From Maribacter polysiphoniae (lineage in GTDB: Bacteria > Bacteroidota > Bacteroidia > Flavobacteriales > Flavobacteriaceae): 64,000 bases of DNA. Positions within the stretch are counted from its first letter, which is position 1. Each line of letters opens with the position of its first letter. Both the position numbers and the translations under genes were made by a program. The stretch spans positions 922,133 to 986,132 of the forward strand of contig NZ_QGGQ01000001.1 in assembly GCF_003148665.1 (NCBI RefSeq), read 5' to 3'. A model generated the notes under the pieces. It had not been told where the DNA came from. It ran no database searches and saw only the letters and a program-made list of their open reading frames with translations. Shown here piece by piece: positions 53,695 through 61,937 of this stretch.

Positions 53695-54705
53695 CTACAT
53701 TATTTTGGCTTTGATCTTAGAACCGAACCTGCGTGGTTTAAAATAACTGTTGATTAGGGGTACAAAAGCATTCATAATCAATATGGCAAAAGAGATGCCT
53801 TCAGGATAGGCGCCGTATAATCGAATGATGACGGTTATTGCTCCAATACCTATGGCGAAAATCACCATGCCCTTTTTGGTCATGGGACTCGTAACCATAT
53901 CCGTGGCCATAAAGAACGCCCCTAAAATGGCCCCGCCCGATAATAGATGTATTAATGGGTTGGCATAATGCTCGGGGTCTATAGACCAGAAAATACCGGT
54001 CATAATGGCCATTGTCAGTAATACCGTTACTGGAATATGCCATGAGATGACTTTGCGAATCATAAGATATAAACCTCCAAGTAGAAGGGCGATTGCCGAC
54101 ATCTCACCAAGGGAACCTCCTGTGATACCTAAAAGCATATCAACGCTCGATGGAAGCTTGGCACTTAACTCGGTCATGGTTCCTCCAAACTGTAAGCCTT
54201 CTTTAATAATGCCCAGTGTTGTAGCACCGGAAACGGCATCTGCGATGGTGGTATTATTTACTACCGCCATTGGCCAAAGCGTCATCTGTACGGGAAAGCA
54301 TACCAAAAGGAAAACCCTACCGACCAAAGCTGGATTGAAAACGTTGAACCCAAGTCCACCGAATGAGAGTTTCGCTATACCGATAGCGACCAAACTACCT
54401 ACGATTATCATCCAAATGGGTAGCCCGGCAGGTACGTTGAAAGCCAACAGTAATCCGGTTAATAAGGCTGAACCATCCGTTATGGTCACCTCGGTTTTCA
54501 TGAGGTATTTTTGAATGAGATATTCAAACAACAAACATGAAATAATGGCAATGGAGGTGGTTATTAATGCGTTAAAGCCAAATACGTACAACGATACCAA
54601 AAATGCGGGTACCAATGCAATGACTACATCGTACATTATTTTTTTGGAAGTTCTTTCAGAATGAACGTGTGGGGAGGCCGAAATAACAATTGGGGGGCTA
54701 TCCAT
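53695..54705 (-). CDS. rnfD: Electron transport complex subunit RnfD
   Basis: The 336-residue membrane protein begins SPHVHSERTSKKIMYDVVIA, as in RnfD/NqrB, and has about nine hydrophobic segments. The motif DAVSGATTLG is the second covalent FMN site. Conserved FNVFNPALVGRVFLL and GGAILGAFFMATDMVTSPMT are present. It lies two bases before rnfG and seven after rnfC. Confidence 0.95.
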   Translation of the reverse strand: MDSPPIVISASPHVHSERTSKKIMYDVVIALVPAFLVSLYVFGFNALITTSIAIISCLLFEYLIQKYLMKTEVTITDGSALLTGLLLAFNVPAGLPIWMIIVGSLVAIGIAKLSFGGLGFNVFNPALVGRVFLLVCFPVQMTLWPMAVVNNTTIADAVSGATTLGIIKEGLQFGGTMTELSAKLPSSVDMLLGITGGSLGEMSAIALLLGGLYLMIRKVISWHIPVTVLLTMAIMTGIFWSIDPEHYANPLIHLLSGGAILGAFFMATDMVTSPMTKKGMVIFAIGIGAITVIIRLYGAYPEGISFAILIMNAFVPLINSYFKPRRFGSKIKAKIM

Positions 54706-54712
54706 TATGTAT

Positions 54713-56041
54713 TTAATTTTTAGAAGATGCTAAATTTTTAGTGATATTTTTTCCAAACCTGATATAGTCTAACAAAGGACGGTTCGAAGGACATACATAA
54801 CTACACGAACCACATTCGATACAGGTCATTATGTCTTCTTGGGCTGCTTTTTCATACATGCCTTTCTCTGATAGATTCATTAAGAGGTGGGGTTCCAATC
54901 CCATAGGGCAGACATTGACACATTCGCCACAACGAATACAATTTTTGACCTCGCCCCTACAGGCCTCATCCTCATCGACGATCAGGATACCCGAAGTACC
55001 TTTGGTAACAGGCACATCGGTATTTTTTATGGCTTTGCCCATCATGGGGCCGCCGTTTATTATTTTTCGGGTTCCTTCTGGCATACCACCTACTTCCTCG
55101 ATCAGGTCCTTGATGGGGGTTCCTATCTTAACCCAGAAGTTAGAGGGGTTGTCCAGTTTTTTACCGGTTACGGTAACGACCCTTTCAATCAATGGTTTGT
55201 TATGCTGGATGGCTTCGTAAATGGCAAAAATCGTCCCAACGTTATTGACAACGACACCAACATCCATAGGTAGGCCATTTTTGGGAACCTCTCGACCCAA
55301 AATGGCACTTATCAATTGCTTTTCGCCACCTTGGGGATATTTCACCTGTAAGGCAGCTACTTGTATCTCTTTTTCGTCGGCGGTCAATCGTTTGAATAAT
55401 TCAACGGCATCGTGTTTGTTGTCCTCTATGCCGATGACCGCTTTGTGCACGTGTAGTGCTTTCATTAGGATTTTTATACCCACAATGATTTCCTCCCCTT
55501 TCTCGAGCATCAATCTATGGTCTGCCGTTAAATAGGGCTCGCATTCGACACCATTGATGATAAGGCAATCCATCTTTTTATCTTCCTTGATGTTCAGCTT
55601 TACATGGGAAGGGAAAGTAGCACCACCCAAACCTACGATTCCGAAATCGGAAATGCGTTTTACGATTTCCGCGGGCTCAAGATCTATTTCTTTTTTTAGG
55701 GGGTAATCGACTTCCTGGAAATTGGTCTCGTTCTTAACGTCTGTACGAATAACGATACATTGTTTTTTATATCCGCTGGAGTCGATGACCATATCCAATT
55801 TGGTAACGGTACCGGCAACGGGGGAATGGATGTTCGAAGAAACGAATCCTCCGGATTTGGCGATGACCTGGCCGATTTCTACCTTATCCTTTCGATCAAC
55901 AATGATTTCAGCAGGTATTCCAATATGCTGTGCTATAGGCACGTAAACCACCTTGGGTGGTGCCAGTCGCTTAATCTTCTTTGTTGATGTAAGTTTATTT
56001 TCTGGGGGATGTATACCTCCTTTTGAGAATGTTTTAAGCAT
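54713..56041 (-). CDS. rnfC: Electron transport complex subunit RnfC (NADH-binding)
   Basis: The 442-residue protein is the NADH- and FMN-binding entry subunit. It begins MLKTFSKGGIHPPENK, has the glycine-rich IVGLGGATFPSHVK and INGVECEPYLTADHR, and ends with two 4Fe-4S motifs, CIRCGECVNVCP and CIECGSCSYVCPS. The length is that of compact RnfC forms without the long Ala-rich tail of enterobacteria. It overlaps the end of rnfB by eight bases. Confidence 0.95.
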   Translation of the reverse strand: MLKTFSKGGIHPPENKLTSTKKIKRLAPPKVVYVPIAQHIGIPAEIIVDRKDKVEIGQVIAKSGGFVSSNIHSPVAGTVTKLDMVIDSSGYKKQCIVIRTDVKNETNFQEVDYPLKKEIDLEPAEIVKRISDFGIVGLGGATFPSHVKLNIKEDKKMDCLIINGVECEPYLTADHRLMLEKGEEIIVGIKILMKALHVHKAVIGIEDNKHDAVELFKRLTADEKEIQVAALQVKYPQGGEKQLISAILGREVPKNGLPMDVGVVVNNVGTIFAIYEAIQHNKPLIERVVTVTGKKLDNPSNFWVKIGTPIKDLIEEVGGMPEGTRKIINGGPMMGKAIKNTDVPVTKGTSGILIVDEDEACRGEVKNCIRCGECVNVCPMGLEPHLLMNLSEKGMYEKAAQEDIMTCIECGSCSYVCPSNRPLLDYIRFGKNITKNLASSKN

Positions 56042-56939
56042 CTTTTACAAGGTTTACCGATTTAACTTCGCCCGAGGGGTCAGCTTCTACCTTTTTTTCC
56101 ACTACCTTTTTTACTTTTGGTGGTGGGAAGTTTGTTTCAATAATGGAGTGTGTAGGACATACAGGGACACATTTTCTACATAATGTGCAATATTCAGGGT
56201 CTATATAGGCCAAGTTGTTCACCATGGTAATAGCGTCTTTTGGACAAACATCCTCGCATTTGGAACATCCTATACAAGCCACGGAACAGGCTTTTTTGGC
56301 AATACCACCTTTTTCCTCGTTTAAGCAACCCACATAGACCTTTAAGTCCCTCTTGTTTTTGGGACGCATCTCGATAATGTCACGGGGGCATGCTTCAACA
56401 CACATACCACACGATGTACATTTATCGGTTATAACAATGGGTAGTCCAGTGGTTTCATCCATGAACATGGCATCGAACTTACAGGCGGTAACGCAATCCC
56501 CATCGCCAAGACAACCGTATTGGCAATCGGTTTCACCACTATAGATCATGGCCGATATGGCGCAGGATTTTGGTCCTTGGTATTCAGTGGTCTTTGGTCG
56601 AACTTCACAGGAACCTTGACATCGGACCACGGCAACCGTTGGGTCTTTTTCGGCAACTTCCTTGCCTAAGGTTTCGGCAACCAATTTCATGACATCATTT
56701 CCCCCAACAGGACAAAACAAATCCGAAATATCCTCGGTGGCCACTAATTTTTCAGCGAATGATTTACATCCGGGAGAACCACAGCCGGCACAATTGGCCC
56801 CTGGCAATATATCTTCCACTTCAGCAATCAACGGGTCCTCATATACATAGAACTTTTTAGAGACCACAAACAGCACCAAGGCCGTTACAGCTCCTAAGGA
56901 AACGAGTAAAAGGACACTATTTAATATGGATTCATTCAT
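56034..56939 (-). CDS. rnfB: Electron transport complex subunit RnfB (ferredoxin-type)
   Basis: The 301-residue protein has an N-terminal anchor and the 4Fe-4S cluster motif GANCAGCGSPGCKSFAE with a distant Cys in LFCPVGG. Several ferredoxin-type pairs follow, including CTSCGMCVEACPRD, CIGCSKCEDVCPKDA and CTLCRKCVPVCPT. It receives electrons from ferredoxin, or donates them when run in reverse. The C-terminal ferredoxin extension is longer than in Escherichia coli but normal for this phylum. The rseC gene lies six bases upstream. Confidence 0.95.
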   Translation of the reverse strand: MNESILNSVLLLVSLGAVTALVLFVVSKKFYVYEDPLIAEVEDILPGANCAGCGSPGCKSFAEKLVATEDISDLFCPVGGNDVMKLVAETLGKEVAEKDPTVAVVRCQGSCEVRPKTTEYQGPKSCAISAMIYSGETDCQYGCLGDGDCVTACKFDAMFMDETTGLPIVITDKCTSCGMCVEACPRDIIEMRPKNKRDLKVYVGCLNEEKGGIAKKACSVACIGCSKCEDVCPKDAITMVNNLAYIDPEYCTLCRKCVPVCPTHSIIETNFPPPKVKKVVEKKVEADPSGEVKSVNLVKDA

Positions 56940-56945
56940 CGTTAG

Positions 56946-57374
56946 CTAAATTTTTACAACGGAAATTTTAAATGTTTTTTTAAAGACATTCCTTAAAACA
57001 TAGAGTAACAGGTAATAAGGTACCAAGATCAAAAGGGATAAAATACCCGCCATCCATTCTTTTAAGAATAAGGAAGAGACCATTAATGTCAATACCATAA
57101 GTAGAAAAGGGAAAATATATGCCCAGAAAACGGCTTTTAGTCCCAGTCCTTTCTTTAAAATCACATTAACCTGTTCATTCAAGGCAAAAGATTCATCTGT
57201 GCTGGAGATCTCCACTTCCTTGGAACCGGATTCGGAAATACCGCAAGTGCTTTTGGCACGGCACGATTCACAATGAACATTTTCATCTAAGGAAATAATC
57301 AGCGAACCATTGTCCTTTTTTGAAATAACACCAGAGTGTACGTATGCATCTTTTTCTGATAACCTTGATTCCAT
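56946..57374 (-). CDS. rseC: SoxR-reducing-system/RseC-like protein
   Basis: The 142-residue protein has three cysteines in HCESCRAKSTCG near residue 35, the RseC pattern, followed by two membrane helices (about 80-120). RseC-type proteins accompany Rnf operons in many bacteria and are thought to help assemble or control the complex. It is the first gene of the rnf operon here, and the start ATG at 57374 gives the full domain. Confidence 0.85.
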   Translation of the reverse strand: MESRLSEKDAYVHSGVISKKDNGSLIISLDENVHCESCRAKSTCGISESGSKEVEISSTDESFALNEQVNVILKKGLGLKAVFWAYIFPFLLMVLTLMVSSLFLKEWMAGILSLLILVPYYLLLYVLRNVFKKTFKISVVKI

Positions 57375-57439
57375 TTATAATGGGTGTTTGTCTCTTTTTT
57401 AGAGGCAATAAAGTTAAGTTGATTGGTTAGGTCAGAACA

Positions 57440-57451
57440 TGACATATGTCA
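57440..57451. promoter_or_regulatory. 12-bp palindrome upstream of rseC-rnf
   Basis: TGACATATGTCA is a perfect dyad 65 bp before the rseC start codon. Its TGAC/GTCA arms resemble those bound by Crp/FNR-family regulators, which would make sense for redox control of rnf. This is a guess from the shape only. Confidence 0.35.
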
Positions 57452-57481
57452 GGATTTGGCGCATGGGTAGGTGGTTTATAG

Positions 57482-57504
57482 CTCTTTAGAATCATTCTAA
57501 AGAG
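57482..57504. other. Hairpin between rraA and the rnf operon
   Basis: CTCTTTAGAA and TTCTAAAGAG form a perfect 10-bp stem with a three-base loop. It lies 13 bp beyond the stronger terminator of the rraA gene (reading leftwards) and may be a second stop signal or a binding site. Confidence 0.4.
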
Positions 57505-57517
57505 TGTTTCTTTAAAA

Positions 57518-57552
57518 AACAAGGGGCGAAATACATCATTTCGCCCCTTGTT
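57518..57552 (-). terminator. Terminator after the rraA-family gene
   Basis: A perfect 15-bp stem (AACAAGGGGCGAAAT with its inverse) closes a five-base loop. On the minus strand the stem ends in a run of T, which fits termination of the leftward rraA transcript 28 bp past its stop codon. Confidence 0.88.
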
Positions 57553-57579
57553 AAATTGTAAATTATTGATGGTAATATG

Positions 57580-58305
57580 TTATCGATTAGTCGTTTTGTT
57601 TTTCTTCCACGACTCAAACGCTTTTTTAATATTTTCATCAACAAGGGGGTAGAGGCCTATGACCGCATGTCCATTTTCAACTTGTTGTATGACATAATCC
57701 TCATATAAGGTCATCTGAACACATTCATCCGCTACTTCATCGGCTATATGGGCCGGTATTACCATGACACCATCATCGTCACCCACTAAAATATCACCGG
57801 GAAATACGGCAACATCGCCACAACCTATAGGTTCATTGATTGCAATGGCTTGGTGAAGGGTTAAATTGGTAGGAGCGGATGGTCGATTATGATAGGAAGG
57901 AAATTCCAATTCGGCAATCTCGGCGGAATCACGGAATCCGCCATCGGTGACGATTCCGGCGACACCCCTCACCATTAACCGTGTCGCTAAGATGGAACCT
58001 GCCGATGCTGCCCGGGCATCTTTCCTGCTGTCGATAACCAAAACCGCACCCTTAGGACATTCTTCTACGGCAACCCTTTGAAGATGGTTTGGGTCTCGGA
58101 ACACTTCTATTGGGTTGAGGTCTTCCCTTGCAGGAATGTATCTTAACGTATAAGCTTCGCCAACCATGTTTGGTTTGTTCGGCTTTAAGGGTTTTACATC
58201 TTGAATGAATTGATTCTTCAAGCCTCTTTTAAAAAGACAGGTGGCTATGGTCGCTGTACTGACTTTTCGTAACTTCTCCTTGGTGGTAGGTAAGGTTGTA
58301 CCCAT
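57580..58305 (-). CDS. RraA-family protein (HMG/oxaloacetate aldolase-like)
   Basis: The 241-residue protein belongs to the RraA/4-hydroxy-4-methyl-2-oxoglutarate aldolase family. It shows the metal and pyruvate site region GSILATRLMVRGVAGIVTDGGFRDSAEI and the hallmark FPGDILVGDDDGVMVIP. Members may be oxoacid aldolases, decarboxylases or the RNase E inhibitor RraA; RNase inhibition is unlikely in this context. It is in one transcript with a Tat-exported sugar-isomerase-like gene (gap 24 bp), so a carbohydrate-acid substrate is plausible. Confidence 0.82.
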   Translation of the reverse strand: MGTTLPTTKEKLRKVSTATIATCLFKRGLKNQFIQDVKPLKPNKPNMVGEAYTLRYIPAREDLNPIEVFRDPNHLQRVAVEECPKGAVLVIDSRKDARAASAGSILATRLMVRGVAGIVTDGGFRDSAEIAELEFPSYHNRPSAPTNLTLHQAIAINEPIGCGDVAVFPGDILVGDDDGVMVIPAHIADEVADECVQMTLYEDYVIQQVENGHAVIGLYPLVDENIKKAFESWKKNKTTNR

Positions 58306-58329
58306 AGTATCGATATTTTGATCGTTGTT

Positions 58330-59283
58330 TTATTTAGCTTTTTGCCATGCCTCTTTTAGGAAGGTCAAGTCTTTTTTCATCTGTTGGAAAACCTCCTTCT
58401 GGGGAATGGATATTTCCGAAGCTCCCTTTTCGGCGCCACCAAGGTCATATTCTAAATGAAGGGAAATCGGAACATTGATTTTATATTTCTTAAGTAACGA
58501 AAAGTACAGGTCAAAATTGACCATTCCCTCTCCCAAAGGGGTGTTTATCGGTTTCCATTTTCCGTTCACATTGCCCCATTTAAAATCCTTGATCACGATT
58601 GTTTTTATATAAGGACGTATGTGTCTTAAGCCTAACTCCCAACAGGAACCTCCTTCGACCACTGCATGTCTAATATCGTATTGACAGCCCATATATTCAT
58701 TTTGGGTATGTGAGAGAATCGGTGGTAAATCCCAAATTGGGGCACCGACATGGTTGCCGGCATGATTTTGATAGCATCCTATTAGTCCATACTTTTTATT
58801 AAGGATTTCCAATTCCTTGAATTGTTGACCGAAAATGGCCTGACTCTCCGTAATGGTACGGTCTTCTGGATAGGTAAGCCATCCTGTGCGGTAATGGGTC
58901 AACCCCAAGGAACCGGCTGTTTTCAAAACGGATAAGGTCTCCTTTTTTTCGGCATCGAGAATGTTGGTCGTCATCATTTGAGGAAGCAAATCGTTTTTTT
59001 GCATCGCCTCAACAGCTTTTGGCAATTCATCGACGACTTTCTCAGGGGATACATGGCCTTTGGGTCTCACCGTTAAGTCAAGTCCATTAAAACCCATTTC
59101 AGCAGTAGCTTCCGACATGGCATTATAGTCCAAGAATTGAAGATGCTTCGAAAACAAGAACACTTTGGGTAATTCGGAAGTGTTTTCTTTAAATAAATTA
59201 CCTGCAATACCCGATAAAGGAAGGATCATGGCGGAACCGGCAAGGGTTGATTGTTTTAGGAAGTGTCTTCTAGTGTGTTTCAT
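58330..59283 (-). CDS. Tat-exported sugar phosphate isomerase/epimerase-like TIM barrel
   Basis: The frame opens earlier, at 59331, but the ATG at 59283 begins a twin-arginine signal (MKHTRRHFLKQSTLAGSAMI) and gives 317 residues. The remaining part is an AP-endonuclease-2/xylose-isomerase-like barrel with MGFNGLDLTVRP, then YQNHAGNHVGAPIWDLP and CQYDIRHAVVEGG, where His and Asp residues are candidate metal ligands. The substrate is unknown. It is divergent from the alginate lyase gene across a 316-bp region and may be controlled by the same site. Confidence 0.8.
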   Translation of the reverse strand: MKHTRRHFLKQSTLAGSAMILPLSGIAGNLFKENTSELPKVFLFSKHLQFLDYNAMSEATAEMGFNGLDLTVRPKGHVSPEKVVDELPKAVEAMQKNDLLPQMMTTNILDAEKKETLSVLKTAGSLGLTHYRTGWLTYPEDRTITESQAIFGQQFKELEILNKKYGLIGCYQNHAGNHVGAPIWDLPPILSHTQNEYMGCQYDIRHAVVEGGSCWELGLRHIRPYIKTIVIKDFKWGNVNGKWKPINTPLGEGMVNFDLYFSLLKKYKINVPISLHLEYDLGGAEKGASEISIPQKEVFQQMKKDLTFLKEAWQKAK

Positions 59284-59539
59284 TCGTTCCGGTTTTAAGG
59301 TTGTTCTTTGTTTATACAATCGAATATACAAGCTCGGTATAATTTTTAGGATTACCTACTGAATAGGATGACTTCATGATTTTCGTTAAACTCCTAAATC
59401 CTCAAAGTTTCATTTTGCCAACCTATAGTCCATAATGGATAAAACAGGAGGCAACTAAAGGTGTTTCTAAATCACCTTTTTGCCGTTTACATATTAAGTG
59501 GCTTATAGGATTATCAGTTTAGGATTTTAATGTTAAAAA

Positions 59540-59591
59540 TTTGTCAGCTCCACAAATATACATATATTTGGTAAACCAAACTGGTTAACCA
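59540..59591 (+). promoter_or_regulatory. Predicted alginate-operon promoter with stacked palindromes
   Basis: TTTG at 59540-59543, 19 bp, then TATATTTG at 59563-59570 match the Bacteroidota consensus exactly. Three dyads overlap or follow: CAAATATA-CA-TATATTTG (59553-59570), TTTGGT-AA-ACCAAA (59567-59580) and TGGTTAACCA (59582-59591). The TGGT/ACCA half-sites resemble GntR/FadR-type operators. The first dyad also makes a minus-strand -7 element facing the isomerase gene. Confidence 0.7.
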
Positions 59592-59599
59592 ATTATAGT

Positions 59600-61933
59600 A
59601 TGAAACGTGTTATTCTATTTGCTTCCATAATATTTTTATCGATTTTAGCATCCTGTAACCCCAAAACCGAGGGAAATACGGTAAAGAGTGTCCAGGAATT
59701 CAATGATGCTGTTAAAAATGCAAATCCAGGGGATGTCATTACATTGGCCAATGGGGTTTGGAAAGATGCTGAACTGGTTTTTGAAGGCCATGGAACGGAA
59801 AAAGAACCGATTACCCTTACCGTGGAGGAAAAAGGGAAGGTTACGCTAGAGGGAGCCTCGAACCTTCAGATAGCAGGGGAATATTTAATTGTCGACGGAC
59901 TCGTTTTCAAAAATGGATATACACCAACAAATGCAGTTATTTCATTTAGGAAAAACAAAAAGGAAATCGCAAATAATTGTCGTTTAACAGAATGTGTTAT
60001 CGATAATTATAACAATCCAGAGCGTCATGTCCAGGATTATTGGATTACCATATATGGGAAAAACAATCGTATTGACCATAACCATATTGTTGGTAAAAAG
60101 AATTTGGGTGTTACCATGATTGTTGGTTTGGATACTGAGGACAGCTGGCAGAACAATCATAAAATAGATCATAATTATTTTGGTCCCCGACCTACCTTTG
60201 GGAATAATGGGGGAGAGACCCTACGCATCGGTACAAGTCATCATGCCATGGAAAATTCAAGTACCTTGGTTGAGTCCAATTATTTTGATAGATGTAATGG
60301 CGAGCATGAGATCATTTCGAACAAATCCTGTAATAACACCTTTAAGTATAATACATTTTACGAATGTACAGGTACATTGACCATGCGACATGGTAATGAG
60401 ACATTGGTTGATGGTAATGTCTTTATAGGGAACAACAAACCAAGTACTGGGGGGGTTCGGGTAATCAACGAATCGCAAACGGTCATAAATAATTACCATA
60501 TCGGATTAACAGGGTACCGTTTTAGGGGTGCATTCGTAATGATGAATGGTGTGCCTAATTCACCACCTAACCGTTATGTGCCGGTTATTGATTCCAAAGT
60601 AAGGAATAACACGTTTATCAATTGTGACAATATACAGTTATGTGCAGGAAGTGATGCCGAAAGAAGTCAGGCACCCAGCACTTCAGAGATTTCAGAAAAC
60701 ATTTTTTATCACGAAAACAAAAAGAATCTCTTCACGGTGTATGATGATATCAGTGGTATAACATTTAAGGATAATATTCTAGGTAAAAACCTGGAAGTTG
60801 ATATCCCTAGTGGATTCACCCATGCGGATATGCAATTGGTAAAAAACGAACAGGGATTTCTGATACCTACTTCGGATAAGATAAAAAATGAGGTTACGAT
60901 TAGTCCAAATATTGCAACCAAGGAGAATACGGGAATAGCATGGTATTCGAAAAAAGATAAGGGTGTAGCGTTAAATTCTGGGGAAACCATTCAAGTTGAG
61001 CCGGGAATCAATACCTTGTTTGAAGCAACAAGGAACTCCAATCCTGGGGATGTTATTGAGTTGGTTTCTGGTGAAACCTATTTATTGACCAAAGCGGTTA
61101 AGGTTAATCATCCCTTGACCTTCAAGTCTTCTGGAAAAGAAAAGGCGGTTATCTTATTTGAGCGTATGATGGCCTTTGAGATACAGAATGGTGGTAGTCT
61201 GTCATTGGAGAATGTGAAATTCGATGGTGCCAGTTCGCCCGATTATGCTGGAAATGCCGTGATTAGTACAAGTAAAAAGTCCATGATCGAAAACTATAGG
61301 TTGTTTATAGATAATTGTGATTTTGAAAATTTTACCGTGAATCATTCTTTTGATGTGTTGAGGGTCTCTAAGGGAACATTTGCGGATACCATTAGTATCC
61401 AAAATTCAAAATTCAGGAATATTACGGGCCATATCGCTGCATTGGATAAAGAGACTGATGATATCGGGGCATACAACGTTGAATATCTTATAATGAAAAA
61501 CAACGTACTTAAGGATGTGCAAGGTGCTGCATTACGATTGTACAGGGGAGGAAAAGATGAAAGTACCTTTGGTCCTTTCTTGGAATTGGAACATAATACA
61601 TTGGATAATGTAGGTTTTGGTTCCAAAAACAAATACAAAACAGCCTTGTCGTTATATGGTGTTCAGGTTATCGACATCAAGGATAACCTTTTCAACAAGA
61701 CCAAAGGGATCGAAATGCATTTGGTGGTAGGGGAACCTGTTGTGAATGTAAAGAACAATGACTTTTATAAATCGGATCTGCTTAAGGTTACCGGGGACCA
61801 AAAATACAATGTGGAGAATCTTTGGACCTTACCTATTGAGTTTGCCAACGAATCCGATTATATCCTAAAGGGGAATTCCCCATTGGTAAATAAGGCAACA
61901 GATGGTTTAAGCCTGGGTGTTGTTAAAAATTAA
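59600..61933 (+). CDS. Alginate lyase, polysaccharide lyase family 6, lipoprotein
   Basis: The 777-residue protein starts with a lipoprotein signal (lipobox ILASC). Residues about 30-460 form the PL6 parallel beta-helix, with the catalytic base and acid at Lys242 (IISNKSCNN) and Arg263 (LTMRHGNE), the same 21-residue spacing as in chondroitinase B. Calcium ligands are expected around GEHEIIS. Residues about 470-777 form a second helix domain, as in the long two-domain PL6 enzymes. It cuts alginate, often with preference for poly-MG or poly-G; specificity cannot be read here. The PL17 gene follows four bases later. Confidence 0.93.
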   Translation: MKRVILFASIIFLSILASCNPKTEGNTVKSVQEFNDAVKNANPGDVITLANGVWKDAELVFEGHGTEKEPITLTVEEKGKVTLEGASNLQIAGEYLIVDGLVFKNGYTPTNAVISFRKNKKEIANNCRLTECVIDNYNNPERHVQDYWITIYGKNNRIDHNHIVGKKNLGVTMIVGLDTEDSWQNNHKIDHNYFGPRPTFGNNGGETLRIGTSHHAMENSSTLVESNYFDRCNGEHEIISNKSCNNTFKYNTFYECTGTLTMRHGNETLVDGNVFIGNNKPSTGGVRVINESQTVINNYHIGLTGYRFRGAFVMMNGVPNSPPNRYVPVIDSKVRNNTFINCDNIQLCAGSDAERSQAPSTSEISENIFYHENKKNLFTVYDDISGITFKDNILGKNLEVDIPSGFTHADMQLVKNEQGFLIPTSDKIKNEVTISPNIATKENTGIAWYSKKDKGVALNSGETIQVEPGINTLFEATRNSNPGDVIELVSGETYLLTKAVKVNHPLTFKSSGKEKAVILFERMMAFEIQNGGSLSLENVKFDGASSPDYAGNAVISTSKKSMIENYRLFIDNCDFENFTVNHSFDVLRVSKGTFADTISIQNSKFRNITGHIAALDKETDDIGAYNVEYLIMKNNVLKDVQGAALRLYRGGKDESTFGPFLELEHNTLDNVGFGSKNKYKTALSLYGVQVIDIKDNLFNKTKGIEMHLVVGEPVVNVKNNDFYKSDLLKVTGDQKYNVENLWTLPIEFANESDYILKGNSPLVNKATDGLSLGVVKN

Positions 61934-61937
61934 AACT

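Noticed and set aside
54005-54514. Plus-strand open frame of 169 codons opposite rnfD
   Set aside because: The minus-strand rnfD is complete and motif-supported; this is its shadow.
57571-57586. A third-looking LacI-type core, TTATCGATTA, near 57580
   Set aside because: It overlaps the final codons and stop of the rraA-family gene (Asn-Arg-stop read on the minus strand), lacks symmetric outer arms and is not at a promoter.
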